A stretch of 64,000 nucleotides of DNA from Agromyces sp. CF514 (GTDB lineage Bacteria > Actinomycetota > Actinomycetes > Actinomycetales > Microbacteriaceae), in contig NZ_FOZD01000002.1 of NCBI RefSeq assembly GCF_900113185.1, forward strand, positions 62,001-126,000. The letters run 5' to 3'. Below, piece after piece: positions 33,233 to 42,104 of this stretch. Numbering within the stretch: position 1 is the stretch's first letter; every line of letters starts with the position of its first letter. The position numbers and the translations under genes are program-made. The notes under the pieces are model-generated. The model worked only from the letters and a program-made list of their open reading frames with translations. It searched no databases and was not told the origin of the DNA.

Positions 33233-35403
33233 CGACGAAGACGATGATGAACGCGACACGAACGGGAGATGCGCGCATGAGGTACGAGATCCTGCCGAGC
33301 TACGTGAACGGCGGCTGGTGGACTCCGGATGCCGCGGGCATGACAGCCGGCGACGCATCGAGCAGCGCGACGGAGGTGCGCGACGCCTCGACGGGCGAGG
33401 TCGTCGCGCGCGTCTCGACCGAGGGCCTCGACCTCGCCGCCGCGCTCGAGTACGCCCGCACGGTCGGGCAGCGCTCGCTCGGCGAGCTGACCTTCCACCA
33501 GCGTGCGGTGCTGCTCAAGCAGATGGCCCTCGCCCTCACCGAGCGCAAGCAGGAGCTGTACGAGCTCTCGAGCCGCACGGGCGCGACGAAGCAGGACTCG
33601 TGGGTCGACATCGACGGCGGCATCGGCGTGCTGTTCACGTACTCGTCGAAGGGTCGGCGCGAGCTGCCCAACTCGCAGGTCTACGTCGACGGCGGCGTCG
33701 AGCAGCTCTCGAAGGACGGCTCGTTCCTCGGCCGCCACATCTTCACGCGCCTGCCGGGCGTGGCGGTGCAGATCAATGCCTTCAACTTCCCGGTGTGGGG
33801 CTCGCTCGAGAAGTTCGCACCAGCGTTCCTCGCGGGCGTGCCCTCGCTGGTCAAGCCCGCGACGCCGACCGGATACCTCGCCGAGGCGTTCGTGCGGATC
33901 CTCGTCGAGTCGGGGCTGCTGCCCGACGGCTCGCTCCAGCTCGTCTCGGGCAGCGTGCCCGACCTGTTCGACCACCTGCGCCTCGGCGACCTGGTCGCGT
34001 TCACGGGGTCGGCGTCGACCGCCGAGCGCCTGCGCGCGAACGACTCCGTGCAGACCGGCGGCGTGCGGTTCACGAGCGAGACGGACTCGATCAACGCCTC
34101 CGTGCTCGGCCCCGACGCCGTCGCGGGCACGCCCGAGTTCGACGCGTACGTCAAGCAGCTCGTCGCCGAGATGACGACGAAGGCCGGGCAGAAGTGCACC
34201 GCCATCCGCCGGGCGGTCGTGCCCGCGGCATCCGTCGACGGCGTGATCGAGGCCGTGCGCGCGCGCATCGCCGAACGCGTCGTGGTTGGCGACCCCCGCG
34301 CCGAGGGCGTGACCATGGGCCCGCTCGCGAGCCTCGAGCAGCGCGACGAGGTGCTGCGCCAGGTTCGACGGCTCGCCGATGCGGGCGGCGAGGTGGTCAT
34401 CGGCTCGACCGACGAGGCCCCCACCGTGACGCTCGCCGACGGGTCGACCGGCACCGCCGTCGACGGCGCCTTCGTCGCGCCCGTGCTGCTGAGATTCGCG
34501 GATGCCGCGAGCGACGCCCTGCACGAGGTCGAGGCGTTCGGCCCGGTCAGCTCGATCGTCGGCTACGACACCGTCGACGAGGCCGTGCGTCTCGTCGCCC
34601 GCGGCGGGGGATCGCTCGTCACGAGCGTCGCCACGCACGACCCCGGGGTCGCGGTTGCCCTCGCCACGGGCATCGCCGCGTACAACGGACGACTGCTGCT
34701 GCTCGACCGCGACGACGCACGCACCTCGACGGGACACGGATCGCCGCTGCCGAACCTCGTGCACGGCGGCCCCGGCCGGGCCGGCGGCGGCGAGGAGCTC
34801 GGCGGCATCCGTGCGGTCCTGCACCACATGCAGCGCACCGCGGTGCAGGGCTCGCCCGAGATGCTCACCGCCCTCACCGGCGTCTGGCACGCGGGCGCCG
34901 CCGCCACGCCGTACGCCGAGGCCGGCGAGGCGCACCCGTTCCGCAAGTCGCTCGCCGAACTGCGCATCGGCGATCAGGTCGTCTCGGGCTCGCGCACCGT
35001 GACCCTCGACGACATCGAGACCTTCGCCCACTTCACGGGCGACACGTTCTACGCCCACATGGACGAGGCCGCGGCATCCGCGAACCCGTTCTTCCCCGGC
35101 CGGGTCGCGCACGGCTACCTGCTCGTGTCCTGGGCCGCCGGCCTCTTCGTCGATGCCGCACCCGGTCCGGTGCTCGCGAACTCGGGCCTCGAGAACCTGC
35201 GGTTCGTCACGCCCGTGTCGCCGGGCGACGCGATCCGCGTGGAGCTCACGGCCAAGCAGATCACCCCGCGCGAGACCGACGAGTACGGCGAGGTGCGGTG
35301 GGACGCGGTGCTGAAGAACCAGCACGACGAGCTCGTGGCGCAGTACGACGTGCTGACGCTCGTGGCGAAGGAGCTCGCGCCGGTTCCCGCGACCATCGGG
35401 TGA
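33229..35403 (+). CDS. paaZ: Bifunctional PaaZ: oxepin-CoA hydrolase / semialdehyde dehydrogenase
   Basis: Predicted 724-residue fusion. The N-terminal aldehyde dehydrogenase (about 20-560) has catalytic C323 in GQKCTAIRR and general base E284 in FTSETDS. The C-terminal MaoC-type hydratase domain (about 585-720) shows DDIETFAHFTGDTFYAHMDE and FFPGRVAHGYLLVSWAAG. The hydratase opens the oxepin-CoA ring and the dehydrogenase oxidises the aldehyde formed, avoiding toxic by-products. The first ATG at 33229 overlaps the small ORF; a second ATG at 33277 (MRYEILPSYVNGG) fits the family start better and has GGGAG upstream. Confidence 0.93.
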   Translation: MTTKTMMNATRTGDARMRYEILPSYVNGGWWTPDAAGMTAGDASSSATEVRDASTGEVVARVSTEGLDLAAALEYARTVGQRSLGELTFHQRAVLLKQMALALTERKQELYELSSRTGATKQDSWVDIDGGIGVLFTYSSKGRRELPNSQVYVDGGVEQLSKDGSFLGRHIFTRLPGVAVQINAFNFPVWGSLEKFAPAFLAGVPSLVKPATPTGYLAEAFVRILVESGLLPDGSLQLVSGSVPDLFDHLRLGDLVAFTGSASTAERLRANDSVQTGGVRFTSETDSINASVLGPDAVAGTPEFDAYVKQLVAEMTTKAGQKCTAIRRAVVPAASVDGVIEAVRARIAERVVVGDPRAEGVTMGPLASLEQRDEVLRQVRRLADAGGEVVIGSTDEAPTVTLADGSTGTAVDGAFVAPVLLRFADAASDALHEVEAFGPVSSIVGYDTVDEAVRLVARGGGSLVTSVATHDPGVAVALATGIAAYNGRLLLLDRDDARTSTGHGSPLPNLVHGGPGRAGGGEELGGIRAVLHHMQRTAVQGSPEMLTALTGVWHAGAAATPYAEAGEAHPFRKSLAELRIGDQVVSGSRTVTLDDIETFAHFTGDTFYAHMDEAAASANPFFPGRVAHGYLLVSWAAGLFVDAAPGPVLANSGLENLRFVTPVSPGDAIRVELTAKQITPRETDEYGEVRWDAVLKNQHDELVAQYDVLTLVAKELAPVPATIG

Positions 35404-35414
35404 ACGGACGCGTC

Positions 35415-35433
35415 GCGATGCCGTGGGCATCGC
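35415..35433. terminator. Bidirectional hairpin between paaZ and a convergent gene
   Basis: An 8-bp stem GCGATGCC / GGCATCGC with a three-base loop fills the 35 bases between two convergent stops. Confidence 0.55.
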
Positions 35434-35438
35434 CCCGG

Positions 35439-36281
35439 TCAGTCGACCGGCTGCTCCGTCGCGGACGCCGCCTGGATGTCCGCGACGAACCGTGCGGCGA
35501 GGTAGGCGTAGCCGGAGTCGTTCAGGTGAAGGCCGTCGCCGAGGTCGAGCAGGTCGGTGTTCGACGCGGTGATCCACGCCAGGGGACTCGAGGGGTCGAC
35601 GAAGACGACGCCGGATGCCTCGGCCGCCTGCCTGATCGTCGAGAGGTGCACGAGGTGCGAGGTGCCGCCGCCGAGCGGTTCCGCCGGGCCGAAGACGACG
35701 ATGACCGCGCCCGGCCAGTGGGCGCGCACGCTGTCGATCGTCTTCCGGACCGCCGTGTACTCGGCGGTCGAGTCGGCCGCGATGTCGTTCAGGCCTCCCT
35801 GCAGCACGACCACGTCGTAGTCGACGCCGGATTCGGCGAGACCGGGGATGCGCTGCACGAAGGAGCGTCCGGTGCGCTTGTCGGTCGAGACGTCCTTGAT
35901 GTAGCCGGTGCCGCCGACCCCGTCGAGCGTCGCCTGCCAGCCGAGCGAGGCGGCCGCGATGCGCGCCCAGTTCGCCGCCGGCTTCTTGGTGCCGTACCCC
36001 TCGGTGAACGAGTCGCCGACGAAGAGCGCCCGCGGCGTCACCGGGAGGCCGGCCAGGGTGGGACGGATCGGCGACGCGGTCGGCGCCACGGTCTCGGAGG
36101 GAAGGGCCGTGGGCGTCGGCCGCTCCGAGGCCCCGGGGTTCTCGAAGGTGCCGGGATCGGCCGAGTTCGAGGCCAGGGCGACCGGAACGGCGACGAGCGC
36201 GGCGCAGGTGAGCACACCGGTGGCCGCGAGTGTCGGCCACCGGAGTCGTGAGATCCATCGCTGTTCCCGCGCGGTCGGCAT
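35439..36281 (-). CDS. Membrane-anchored SGNH/GDSL hydrolase
   Basis: Predicted 280-residue protein with an N-terminal membrane helix (about 16-40), a Pro/Thr-rich linker and an outer SGNH domain. Block I is ALFVGDSFTEGYGT, the Gly/Asn blocks include GGTGY and LQGGLNDIAA, and the last block is LGDGLHLNDSGYAYLA with Asp and His. It could remove or transfer acyl groups on wall glycans. A gene for an acyltransferase-3 protein lies head to head with it 123 bases away, an arrangement that recalls fused AT3-SGNH proteins. The start at 36281 has only a weak ribosome site. Confidence 0.87.
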   Translation of the reverse strand: MPTAREQRWISRLRWPTLAATGVLTCAALVAVPVALASNSADPGTFENPGASERPTPTALPSETVAPTASPIRPTLAGLPVTPRALFVGDSFTEGYGTKKPAANWARIAAASLGWQATLDGVGGTGYIKDVSTDKRTGRSFVQRIPGLAESGVDYDVVVLQGGLNDIAADSTAEYTAVRKTIDSVRAHWPGAVIVVFGPAEPLGGGTSHLVHLSTIRQAAEASGVVFVDPSSPLAWITASNTDLLDLGDGLHLNDSGYAYLAARFVADIQAASATEQPVD

Positions 36282-36404
36282 GCCGAGATCGTATCCGTGA
36301 GAGCTGTGTGGAGTCTTGCCCGGCTGGGGCGGGCTAAAATGCTGCCTCGTCCCTCGATGCGGAATCCTGCGCCATCGACGAGTCCCCCAACCCACCGAGG
36401 TCCC

Positions 36405-37586
36405 ATGTCTCCCCGTTTCCGCCTGCGCTCGCTCGACGGGCTGCGAGGTCTCGCGGCAGTGATCGTGCTCGTGCACCATGCGCTGCTCGTGATCCCTGCG
36501 CTCGCCGCGCCGTACTACGGGCAGACGGTCCAGCCCGGGCTCCCATGGCTGCTCGTGCACACGCCGCTGCACCTGCTCTGGGCGGGAACCGAGGCGGTCT
36601 ACCTGTTCTTCATCCTGTCGGGGCTCGTCCTGACACTGGCCGCGCGATCGGCCTCGTTCACGTGGACCTCGTACTTCCCGTCGCGGATCGTGCGACTGTA
36701 CGTGCCGGTCATCGCCGCCGTGCTCCTCGCCGCCGTCGTCATCGCGGTGTTCCCCCGCACGTCCGACACGCAGAGCGCCTGGCTGCTGGCGCGTCCCACC
36801 GCGTATCCGGTCCGGTCGATGCTCACCGACATCGTGCTCATCGACGGCGTCAGCCGATCGGTGAGCCCGCTCTGGTCGCTGACGTGGGAGGTGCTGTTCT
36901 CGCTGCTGCTGCCGGTGTACATCGTGGTGGCCCGTCGCCTGCCCGTGCTGCTGCAGATCGTGATCGCGATCGCGGCCTCCACCGTCGGATTCATGTTCAC
37001 CATCGGCGCCCTGCAGTACCTGCCGATGTTCGCGATCGGCGTGGCGCTGGCATCCGGCTGGCAGCGCATCGACACCGCCGCACGCCGGCTCACGGGCGTG
37101 TGGGGTGCGCTGGCCTGGACCGCCGTCATCGTGGTCGCCTCGCTCATGACGATCTCGTACTGGCTGCTGCTGCCGATCACGGGTGGGCAGACGCGCATGA
37201 TCGCGCTGCCGACGTCACTCGTCGGCATCACGATGCTGATCGTCGCGGCGGTGCACGCGCCCCTGCTGCGCGCCATCCTCTCGACCAGGGTGCTGGTCTT
37301 CCTCGGCACGATCTCGTTCAGCCTCTACCTCGTGCACGAACCGATCGTCATCGCGATCGGCAACATGGTGCCGCACGCCTCCCTGACGTTGGTGCTCGCC
37401 GCCCCGATCTCCCTCGCCGTGGCCGTAGCGTTCTACTACGCCATCGAGCGCCCGGCGCACCGCCTGGCCCAGCGGGTGCGCCGTGCCGCCGACCGCGACG
37501 AATCCGCATTCGCCGAGAACGGGCTGGTGGTCTCCGGCCCGGAAGCGCGCGTCGAGGCCGACGCGCCGCGCCGCTCCGCTCCTTGA
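36405..37586 (+). CDS. Acyltransferase 3 (OafA/YrhL-type) membrane protein
   Basis: Predicted 393-residue integral membrane O-acyltransferase with about ten helices. The family motif RLRSLDGLRGLAAVIVLVHHALL opens the protein, with the catalytic His in HH, and SFTWTSYFPSRIVRLYVPV lies in the second loop region. Such proteins transfer acetyl or other acyl groups to cell-envelope sugars. The C-terminal 35 residues are charged and cytoplasmic, with no fused SGNH domain; that function may be supplied by the divergent gene. The ATG follows CGAGG by five bases. Confidence 0.88.
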   Translation: MSPRFRLRSLDGLRGLAAVIVLVHHALLVIPALAAPYYGQTVQPGLPWLLVHTPLHLLWAGTEAVYLFFILSGLVLTLAARSASFTWTSYFPSRIVRLYVPVIAAVLLAAVVIAVFPRTSDTQSAWLLARPTAYPVRSMLTDIVLIDGVSRSVSPLWSLTWEVLFSLLLPVYIVVARRLPVLLQIVIAIAASTVGFMFTIGALQYLPMFAIGVALASGWQRIDTAARRLTGVWGALAWTAVIVVASLMTISYWLLLPITGGQTRMIALPTSLVGITMLIVAAVHAPLLRAILSTRVLVFLGTISFSLYLVHEPIVIAIGNMVPHASLTLVLAAPISLAVAVAFYYAIERPAHRLAQRVRRAADRDESAFAENGLVVSGPEARVEADAPRRSAP

Positions 37587-37617
37587 CCGCGCGCGGCCCG
37601 TCGTCCACGCTGAGCAC

Positions 37618-38004
37618 ATGAGCCAATCGCCAACAGGCAGGGTCCGCGGCGCGGCCTTCTGGATCTGCTACGCCGTCACGCTGATCAGCGCGATCACGAG
37701 CATCACGTTCGCGATCATCGCGGTCACCGAGGCAGGCACGGGCGCGGAGGGTGCGAACGCGCTCTACGCCGCATCGCGGAGCACCGCGCTCGTCGTGCTC
37801 GCACTGGTCGCTCCGCTGTTCCGATCGGATGCCGCGCTGCTGGCGATCGCGGTCGCGATGACGATCGTGCAGGGCATCGACGCGTTCATCGGTGCGATCC
37901 AGGGGGATCTCGCGAAGACCATCGGCCCCGCGGTGCTCTGCATCGTGACGATCGTGGCGGCGACGTTCCTCGCGCGCAGCGACCGCATGCGATCGGTCGA
38001 CTGA
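37618..38004 (+). CDS. Hypothetical four-helix membrane protein
   Basis: Predicted 128-residue protein. Hydrophobic segments lie at about 12-35, 50-70, 70-88 and 98-118, with Arg-flanked ends. No motif is recognised. It follows the acyltransferase gene by 31 bases and precedes a zinc-ribbon protein by eight bases, so co-transcription is likely. A GCTGAG sequence may act as its ribosome site, which is weak. Confidence 0.65.
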   Translation: MSQSPTGRVRGAAFWICYAVTLISAITSITFAIIAVTEAGTGAEGANALYAASRSTALVVLALVAPLFRSDAALLAIAVAMTIVQGIDAFIGAIQGDLAKTIGPAVLCIVTIVAATFLARSDRMRSVD

Positions 38005-38012
38005 CGCCCGAC

Positions 38013-38645
38013 ATGCCCCACGCGTACCCGCTCCACGTCGACGTCGACGCCACCTGCCTCTGCTGCGGAAGCGTGCAACGCTTCCGGTTCGCCTCGGCGT
38101 CCGACCACGTCGTCTGCCCCCACTGCCGCACGCACGGGGGCGACGAGAAGGCCGTGCGCCGCGATCGCGAGCACGTGGCGCTCTGGCGGGGCATCCTCGA
38201 GGCGCACGACCACGACGCGCGTGCGGCGGCGTCGGCTGCGGCCGATGCGAAGACGGATGCCGCGGCGACGATCGCCAGGCTGACCGCCGAGGGCGAGCAG
38301 TTGCGGGCGGGCGCACTCGACGGCAGCAGCGCGGCCGGTGCGGCCGTGCGCGACGAACTGCAGGGCGACCTCGTGCGACGGGCCGAGCGGGCGACCGAGC
38401 TGACGAACCGACGGCTCGACAAGGCGATGGCCGCGCTCTGGCGACTGCAGGCGTTCCATCACCCCGACGCCCGCAAGCCCGGCTCGTGCATCTGCGGGCG
38501 CTCGCTCACCGCCTGCGGCGAGAGCCGGGTGCTCGAGGCGAACCGGCAGGACATGCTCGACTGGGAGCGCCGCAACCTCGAGCTGCTGCGCGCGGGCAAG
38601 CGCCACGGCCTGCCGCCGGAGCATCCCGAAGTCGCCGGCGGCTGA
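38013..38645 (+). CDS. Hypothetical protein with two Cys clusters around a helical centre
   Basis: Predicted 210-residue soluble protein. The N-terminus holds a likely zinc ribbon, C15-x2-C18 and C35-P-H-C38. The middle (about 50-130) is Ala/Asp/Glu-rich and probably a long helix or coiled coil. Near the C-terminus a second cluster reads GSCICGRSLTACGES. The two clusters could bind one or two zinc ions. I recognise no family and no catalytic motif; its neighbours do not tell its role. Confidence 0.68.
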   Translation: MPHAYPLHVDVDATCLCCGSVQRFRFASASDHVVCPHCRTHGGDEKAVRRDREHVALWRGILEAHDHDARAAASAAADAKTDAAATIARLTAEGEQLRAGALDGSSAAGAAVRDELQGDLVRRAERATELTNRRLDKAMAALWRLQAFHHPDARKPGSCICGRSLTACGESRVLEANRQDMLDWERRNLELLRAGKRHGLPPEHPEVAGG

Positions 38646-38712
38646 GCTGCCGGACGCCGGCACCGGCCTCCGCTCGGGAGCAGACGACGGGCAGTCAGGA
38701 CGACGGCGGCGG

Positions 38713-38743
38713 ATCAGGAGGATCGCGGTGAATCGGTCCTGAT
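38713..38743. terminator. Possible hairpin between convergent genes
   Basis: ATCAGGA at 38713-38719 pairs with TCCTGAT at 38737-38743 over a 17-base loop, between the zinc-ribbon gene and paaR. A 12-bp palindrome GGCCGTACGGCC follows at 38785-38796. Weak evidence for either as terminator. Confidence 0.35.
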
Positions 38744-38804
38744 CTCGCGACGTTCGCCTGATCCCGGAACTGACCCCGTGCGTCGGCCGTACGGCCGGGC
38801 GGGT

Positions 38805-39440
38805 TCAGCCCAGCAGGTCCTCGATGCGGTTCGACGTGGGCATGCGCAGCCCGTCGAGGGCGACCGCGACGACGTCGTCGGCGAGCCGGTCGGCGTCTTC
38901 GGCTCCGCCGGGCCGGTACCACTCGACGAGCGAGTTGATCATGCCGAACGTGAGGCGCGAGACGACGCTCGCGTCGAGATCGCTGCGCAGCGACCCCTCG
39001 GCCTGCGCCTCGGACACGAGCGCGGTGACGCGCCGGTCGAACGCGCGCCGGCGCTCCAGCGCACGCCGTTCGACCTCGGTGTTGCCGCGCACGCGCAGCA
39101 GCAGGGTCACCGAGGGCAGGCGTTCGACGAGCACGTGCACGGCGCCGCGCAGCACGAGGTCGAGCCGGTCGGCAGCCCGGCCGCCCGCGGCATCCGCCGT
39201 CTCGAGCACGCCCTCGAGCGCGCCGAGCGCCGAGTCGAGCGCCCGGTCGAGGATCTCGTCCTTCGAGGCGAAGTGGTGGTAGATCGCCGACTTCGAGAGC
39301 CCCAGGCGGTCGGCGAGCACGCCCATCGAGGTCGCGTCGTAGCCGTATTCGTTGAAGGCCGCGACGGCGACGTCGAGGATGCCCTGCTGGTCGTAGCCGG
39401 GGCGCCCGCGGCGGAGTGAGGTGTGCTCTGACATCTGCAT
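38805..39440 (-). CDS. paaR: TetR family repressor of phenylacetate genes
   Basis: Predicted 211-residue regulator. The N-terminal helix-turn-helix (about 15-62) shows ILDVAVAAFNEYGYDATSMGVLADRLGLSKSAIYHHFASKDEIL, the standard TetR pattern; the rest is the helical ligand and dimer domain. In such clusters PaaR responds to phenylacetyl-CoA. A 28-bp near-palindromic operator lies immediately upstream of its start, implying autoregulation, and very similar sites precede the transporter, paaJ and paaA/paaI. The start has GGGAG; an ATG two codons further in is an alternative. Confidence 0.85.
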   Translation of the reverse strand: MQMSEHTSLRRGRPGYDQQGILDVAVAAFNEYGYDATSMGVLADRLGLSKSAIYHHFASKDEILDRALDSALGALEGVLETADAAGGRAADRLDLVLRGAVHVLVERLPSVTLLLRVRGNTEVERRALERRRAFDRRVTALVSEAQAEGSLRSDLDASVVSRLTFGMINSLVEWYRPGGAEDADRLADDVVAVALDGLRMPTSNRIEDLLG

Positions 39441-39445
39441 CAGTC

Positions 39446-39473
39446 TCCCACCTGAACGGTCGGTCGGGTGGGA
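39446..39473. promoter_or_regulatory. PaaR operator at its own gene
   Basis: A 28-bp near-palindrome with outer arms TCCCACC / GGTGGGA and the core CTGAACGGTCGGT. It ends six bases before the paaR start codon on the minus strand, where bound repressor would block its own transcription or the ribosome site (GGGAG) in the same arm. Confidence 0.8.
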
Positions 39474-39553
39474 ACGCGGGCGAGCGGATGCCGCGTGGCG
39501 GGCGTCGCGCGGGCACCTGCCCGGGTGTCGGCGGGCGCTGGCAGACTGGGCGC

Positions 39554-40231
39554 GTGACGACGCAGATCGGTACCCCCGGTGGCACGCCCGAGCGGCCGGC
39601 CCTCTTCTTCGCCGACGCCGCGGAGTTCCGCGCGTGGCTCGAGGCCAACCACGAGACGGCCACCGAGCTCTGGATGGGCCTCTACAAGAAGCACGTCGAC
39701 GAGCCGGGGCTCACCTGGGCCGAGGCCGTACCCGAGGCGCTCTGCTTCGGCTGGATCGACTCGGTCTCCCAGCGCATCGACGACGACGCCAGGCGGCAGC
39801 GCTGGTCGCCCCGCAAGTCGACGAGCATCTGGTCCGACGTCAACATCGCGCACGTCGAGCGGCTCACCGCCGAGGGGCGCATGCGCCCGGCCGGGCTGGC
39901 CGCGTACGAGAAGCGCAGCCCCGACCGCACGGGCGTCTACTCGCACGAGTCGCGCACGCGGCAGTTGCCGGCAGAGGCCGAGGCCCGCATCGACGCCGCC
40001 CCCGCGGCATCCGCCTTCTGGCAGGCCGCAACGGCCACCTACCGCCGCGTCGTCACGCACTGGGTGCTCTCGGCGAAGCAGGAGGCCACGCGCGAACGGC
40101 GGCTGGTCCAGCTGATCGAAGACAGCGCGGCGGGTCGCATGGTGTCGTTCCAACGGTACGGCGAGACGCCCGCCTGGGTCGCGCGCGCGGCCGAGGCCGC
40201 ACGGGCCGCCGGAGGTCCGTCGAACACGTAG
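39554..40231 (+). CDS. YdeI/OmpD-associated family protein
   Basis: Predicted 225-residue soluble protein. It shows the family pattern FFADAAEFRAWLEANHETATELWMGLYKKH, then LTWAEAVPEALCFGWIDSVSQRIDDD and the RWSPRKSTSIWSDVNIAHVERL block. The C-terminal half has AKQEATRERRLVQLIEDSAAGR. Family members have been linked loosely to bacteriocin protection; the biochemistry is unknown. It starts at a GTG with no strong ribosome site, 80 bases after the paaR operator on the other strand. A relation to phenylacetate metabolism is not evident. Confidence 0.82.
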   Translation: MTTQIGTPGGTPERPALFFADAAEFRAWLEANHETATELWMGLYKKHVDEPGLTWAEAVPEALCFGWIDSVSQRIDDDARRQRWSPRKSTSIWSDVNIAHVERLTAEGRMRPAGLAAYEKRSPDRTGVYSHESRTRQLPAEAEARIDAAPAASAFWQAATATYRRVVTHWVLSAKQEATRERRLVQLIEDSAAGRMVSFQRYGETPAWVARAAEAARAAGGPSNT

Positions 40232-40264
40232 CTCCCGACACGTCGAGACCGCCCGCACACGCCG

Positions 40265-40288
40265 CCTCGGCTCCCGGGCGAGCCGGGG
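40265..40288. terminator. Hairpin between convergent ydeI-like gene and paaK
   Basis: CCTCGGCTC at 40265-40273 pairs with GAGCCGGGG at 40280-40288 (one G-U pair) over a six-base loop. Confidence 0.5.
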
Positions 40289-40300
40289 CATCCGCTCGGC

Positions 40301-41632
40301 TCAGCGCAGGTCGTAGACGCGCTTGTACTTGCCCTCGCTGCGCGGCAGCGTGCCCGGCTCCTCGAGCTGCACCTCGACGGTCGAGCCGATGAGCACCTTG
40401 ATCTTCTTCGCGAGCACGACCGACGCCGCCTCGCACGTCTCGCGCGAGAGGTCGGGGTGGCGTTCGATGCGCACCTTCATGGTGTCCATGCGGCCGGCCT
40501 TCGACAGCTCGAGGATGAAGTGCGGGGTGAGCGTCTCGATGCCGAGCACGATCTCCTCGATCTGCGTCGGGAAGAGGTTCACGCCGCGCAGGATGATCAT
40601 GTCGTCGTTGCGGCCGGTGATCTTCTCGATGCGGCGCATCGCGGGGCGCGCGGTTCCGGGCAGCAGGCGCGTGAGGTCGCGCGTGCGGTAGCGGATGACC
40701 GGGAACGCCTCCTTCGTGAGCGAGGTGAACACGAGCTCGCCCATCTCGCCGTCGGCCAGCACCGCGCCCGTGTCGCCGTCGATGACCTCGGGCAGGAAGT
40801 GGTCCTCCCAGATGTGGGGTCCGTCCTTCGTCTCGAGGCACTCGTTGCCGACGCCCGGGCCCATGACCTCGCTGAGGCCGTAGATGTCGAGCGCGTCGAC
40901 GCCGAGTCGGTCCTCGAGCTCGCGGCGCATCTCGTTCGTCCACGGCTCGGCTCCGAGCACGGCCACCTTGAGCGACGTCGAGCGCGGGTCGATGCCGGCC
41001 TCGACCATGGCGTCGGCGATCGTGAGCAGGTAGCTCGGCGTGCAGAGGATCGCGTCGGGCTCGAAGTCCATGATGAGCTGCACCTGGCGGGCCGTCTGGC
41101 CGCCCGACATCGGGATGACCGTCGCGCCGAGCGCCTCGATGCCCGCGTGCGCGCCGAGGCCGCCCGTGAACAGGCCGTAGCCGTAGGCGTTGTGCACCTT
41201 CATGCCCGGGCGGATGCCGCTCGCGCGGAGCGAGCGGGCGATGAGCGAGGCCCAGCGCTCGAGGTCGCCCTTCGTGTAGCCGACGACCGTGGGTCGGCCG
41301 GTGGTGCCGCTCGAGGCGTGGATGCGCGCGACCTGCTCCATCGGCACGGCGAACATGCCGAACGGGTAGGTCTCGCGGAGGTCGGCCTTGGTCGTGAACG
41401 GCAGCTTCGCGACATCCGCCAGCGATCGGATGTCGTCGGGGTGCACGCCGGCCTCGTCGAACTTGCGGGTGTAGAGCGGCACGTTCGCGTACGCGTGGCG
41501 AACCGTCTGCTGCAGCCGTTCGAGCTGGAGCGCCTCGAGCTCGGGGCGCGTCAGGCGCTCCTCTGCATCGAGCGATTCGGATGCCGCGGGCGCGAGGCCC
41601 GAGACGCTGGGGGAGAGGGTCGTCGTCGACAC
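40301..41632 (-). CDS. paaK: Phenylacetate-CoA ligase
   Basis: Predicted 443-residue adenylate-forming enzyme that activates phenylacetate with ATP and CoA, the entry step of the pathway. Visible motifs are the P-loop-like ASSGTTGRPTVVGYTKGDL near residue 108, YGLSEVMGPGVGNEC and TGRNDDMIILRGVNLFPTQIEE of the hinge/C-terminal domain. It starts at a GTG with AGGAG six bases upstream, 25 bases after paaI on the same strand, so paaI-paaK form an operon running away from paaA. Length agrees with PaaK1-type ligases. Confidence 0.93.
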   Translation of the reverse strand: MSTTTLSPSVSGLAPAASESLDAEERLTRPELEALQLERLQQTVRHAYANVPLYTRKFDEAGVHPDDIRSLADVAKLPFTTKADLRETYPFGMFAVPMEQVARIHASSGTTGRPTVVGYTKGDLERWASLIARSLRASGIRPGMKVHNAYGYGLFTGGLGAHAGIEALGATVIPMSGGQTARQVQLIMDFEPDAILCTPSYLLTIADAMVEAGIDPRSTSLKVAVLGAEPWTNEMRRELEDRLGVDALDIYGLSEVMGPGVGNECLETKDGPHIWEDHFLPEVIDGDTGAVLADGEMGELVFTSLTKEAFPVIRYRTRDLTRLLPGTARPAMRRIEKITGRNDDMIILRGVNLFPTQIEEIVLGIETLTPHFILELSKAGRMDTMKVRIERHPDLSRETCEAASVVLAKKIKVLIGSTVEVQLEEPGTLPRSEGKYKRVYDLR

Positions 41633-41657
41633 GTGGTGCTCCTGGTTCGCGGTCAGG

Positions 41658-42074
41658 TCAGAAGGTTCGGTTGGTGGAGATCGAGCGGCCGCGGAACTCG
41701 GCGACGGGCTCGCCGTGCTCGTCGACGACCGTGACGTCGTAGATGCCGGTGCGGCCCGATCGGGTGCGGCGCACGGCCGTGGCGGTCAGGGTCTGACCCG
41801 CGGTGGTGGACTTCAGGAACGCGATGTCGGCGCCGGCGGCGACCGTGACGTTCTCGTCCTCGTTGCAGGCGATAGCGAAGGCGGTGTCGGCCAGTGCGAA
41901 GACGAAGCCGCCGTGGGTGATGGCGAAGCCGTTCGTCATGTCCTCGCGCACGAGCATCGAGACGACGGCGTGGCCAGGGTCGTCGCGCTCGACGACGAGC
42001 CCGAGGGAGGCCGCAGCACGGTCGCGCTGCATCATCTCGCGGTTGATCGGGGCGGCGGTCGCGGCATCCGTCAT
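41658..42074 (-). CDS. paaI: Hotdog-fold thioesterase PaaI
   Basis: Predicted 138-residue acyl-CoA thioesterase. The hotdog motif is clear in MTNGFAITHGGFVFALADTAFAIACN, with the catalytic Asp in ALAD, and the family closing block GRTGIYDVTVVDEHGEPVAEFRG. It hydrolyses ring-hydroxylated phenylacetyl-CoA dead-end products and so rescues CoA. It is the first gene of the paaI-paaK run, transcribed divergently from paaA with the operator at 42129 in between. Confidence 0.92.
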   Translation of the reverse strand: MTDAATAAPINREMMQRDRAAASLGLVVERDDPGHAVVSMLVREDMTNGFAITHGGFVFALADTAFAIACNEDENVTVAAGADIAFLKSTTAGQTLTATAVRRTRSGRTGIYDVTVVDEHGEPVAEFRGRSISTNRTF

Positions 42075-42104
42075 GTGAAGCTCCTCGTCGAGTTCCGGGC
42101 GCCG

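Noticed and set aside
33229..33277. Alternative PaaZ start as evidence for a frameshift
   Set aside because: Both ATGs are in the same frame, so this is only start-site uncertainty, not a broken gene.
33214..36258. Minus-strand open frame of about 1000 codons opposite paaZ
   Set aside because: Its sequence is a shadow of paaZ and of the SGNH gene in the wrong frame; no motif is recognisable.
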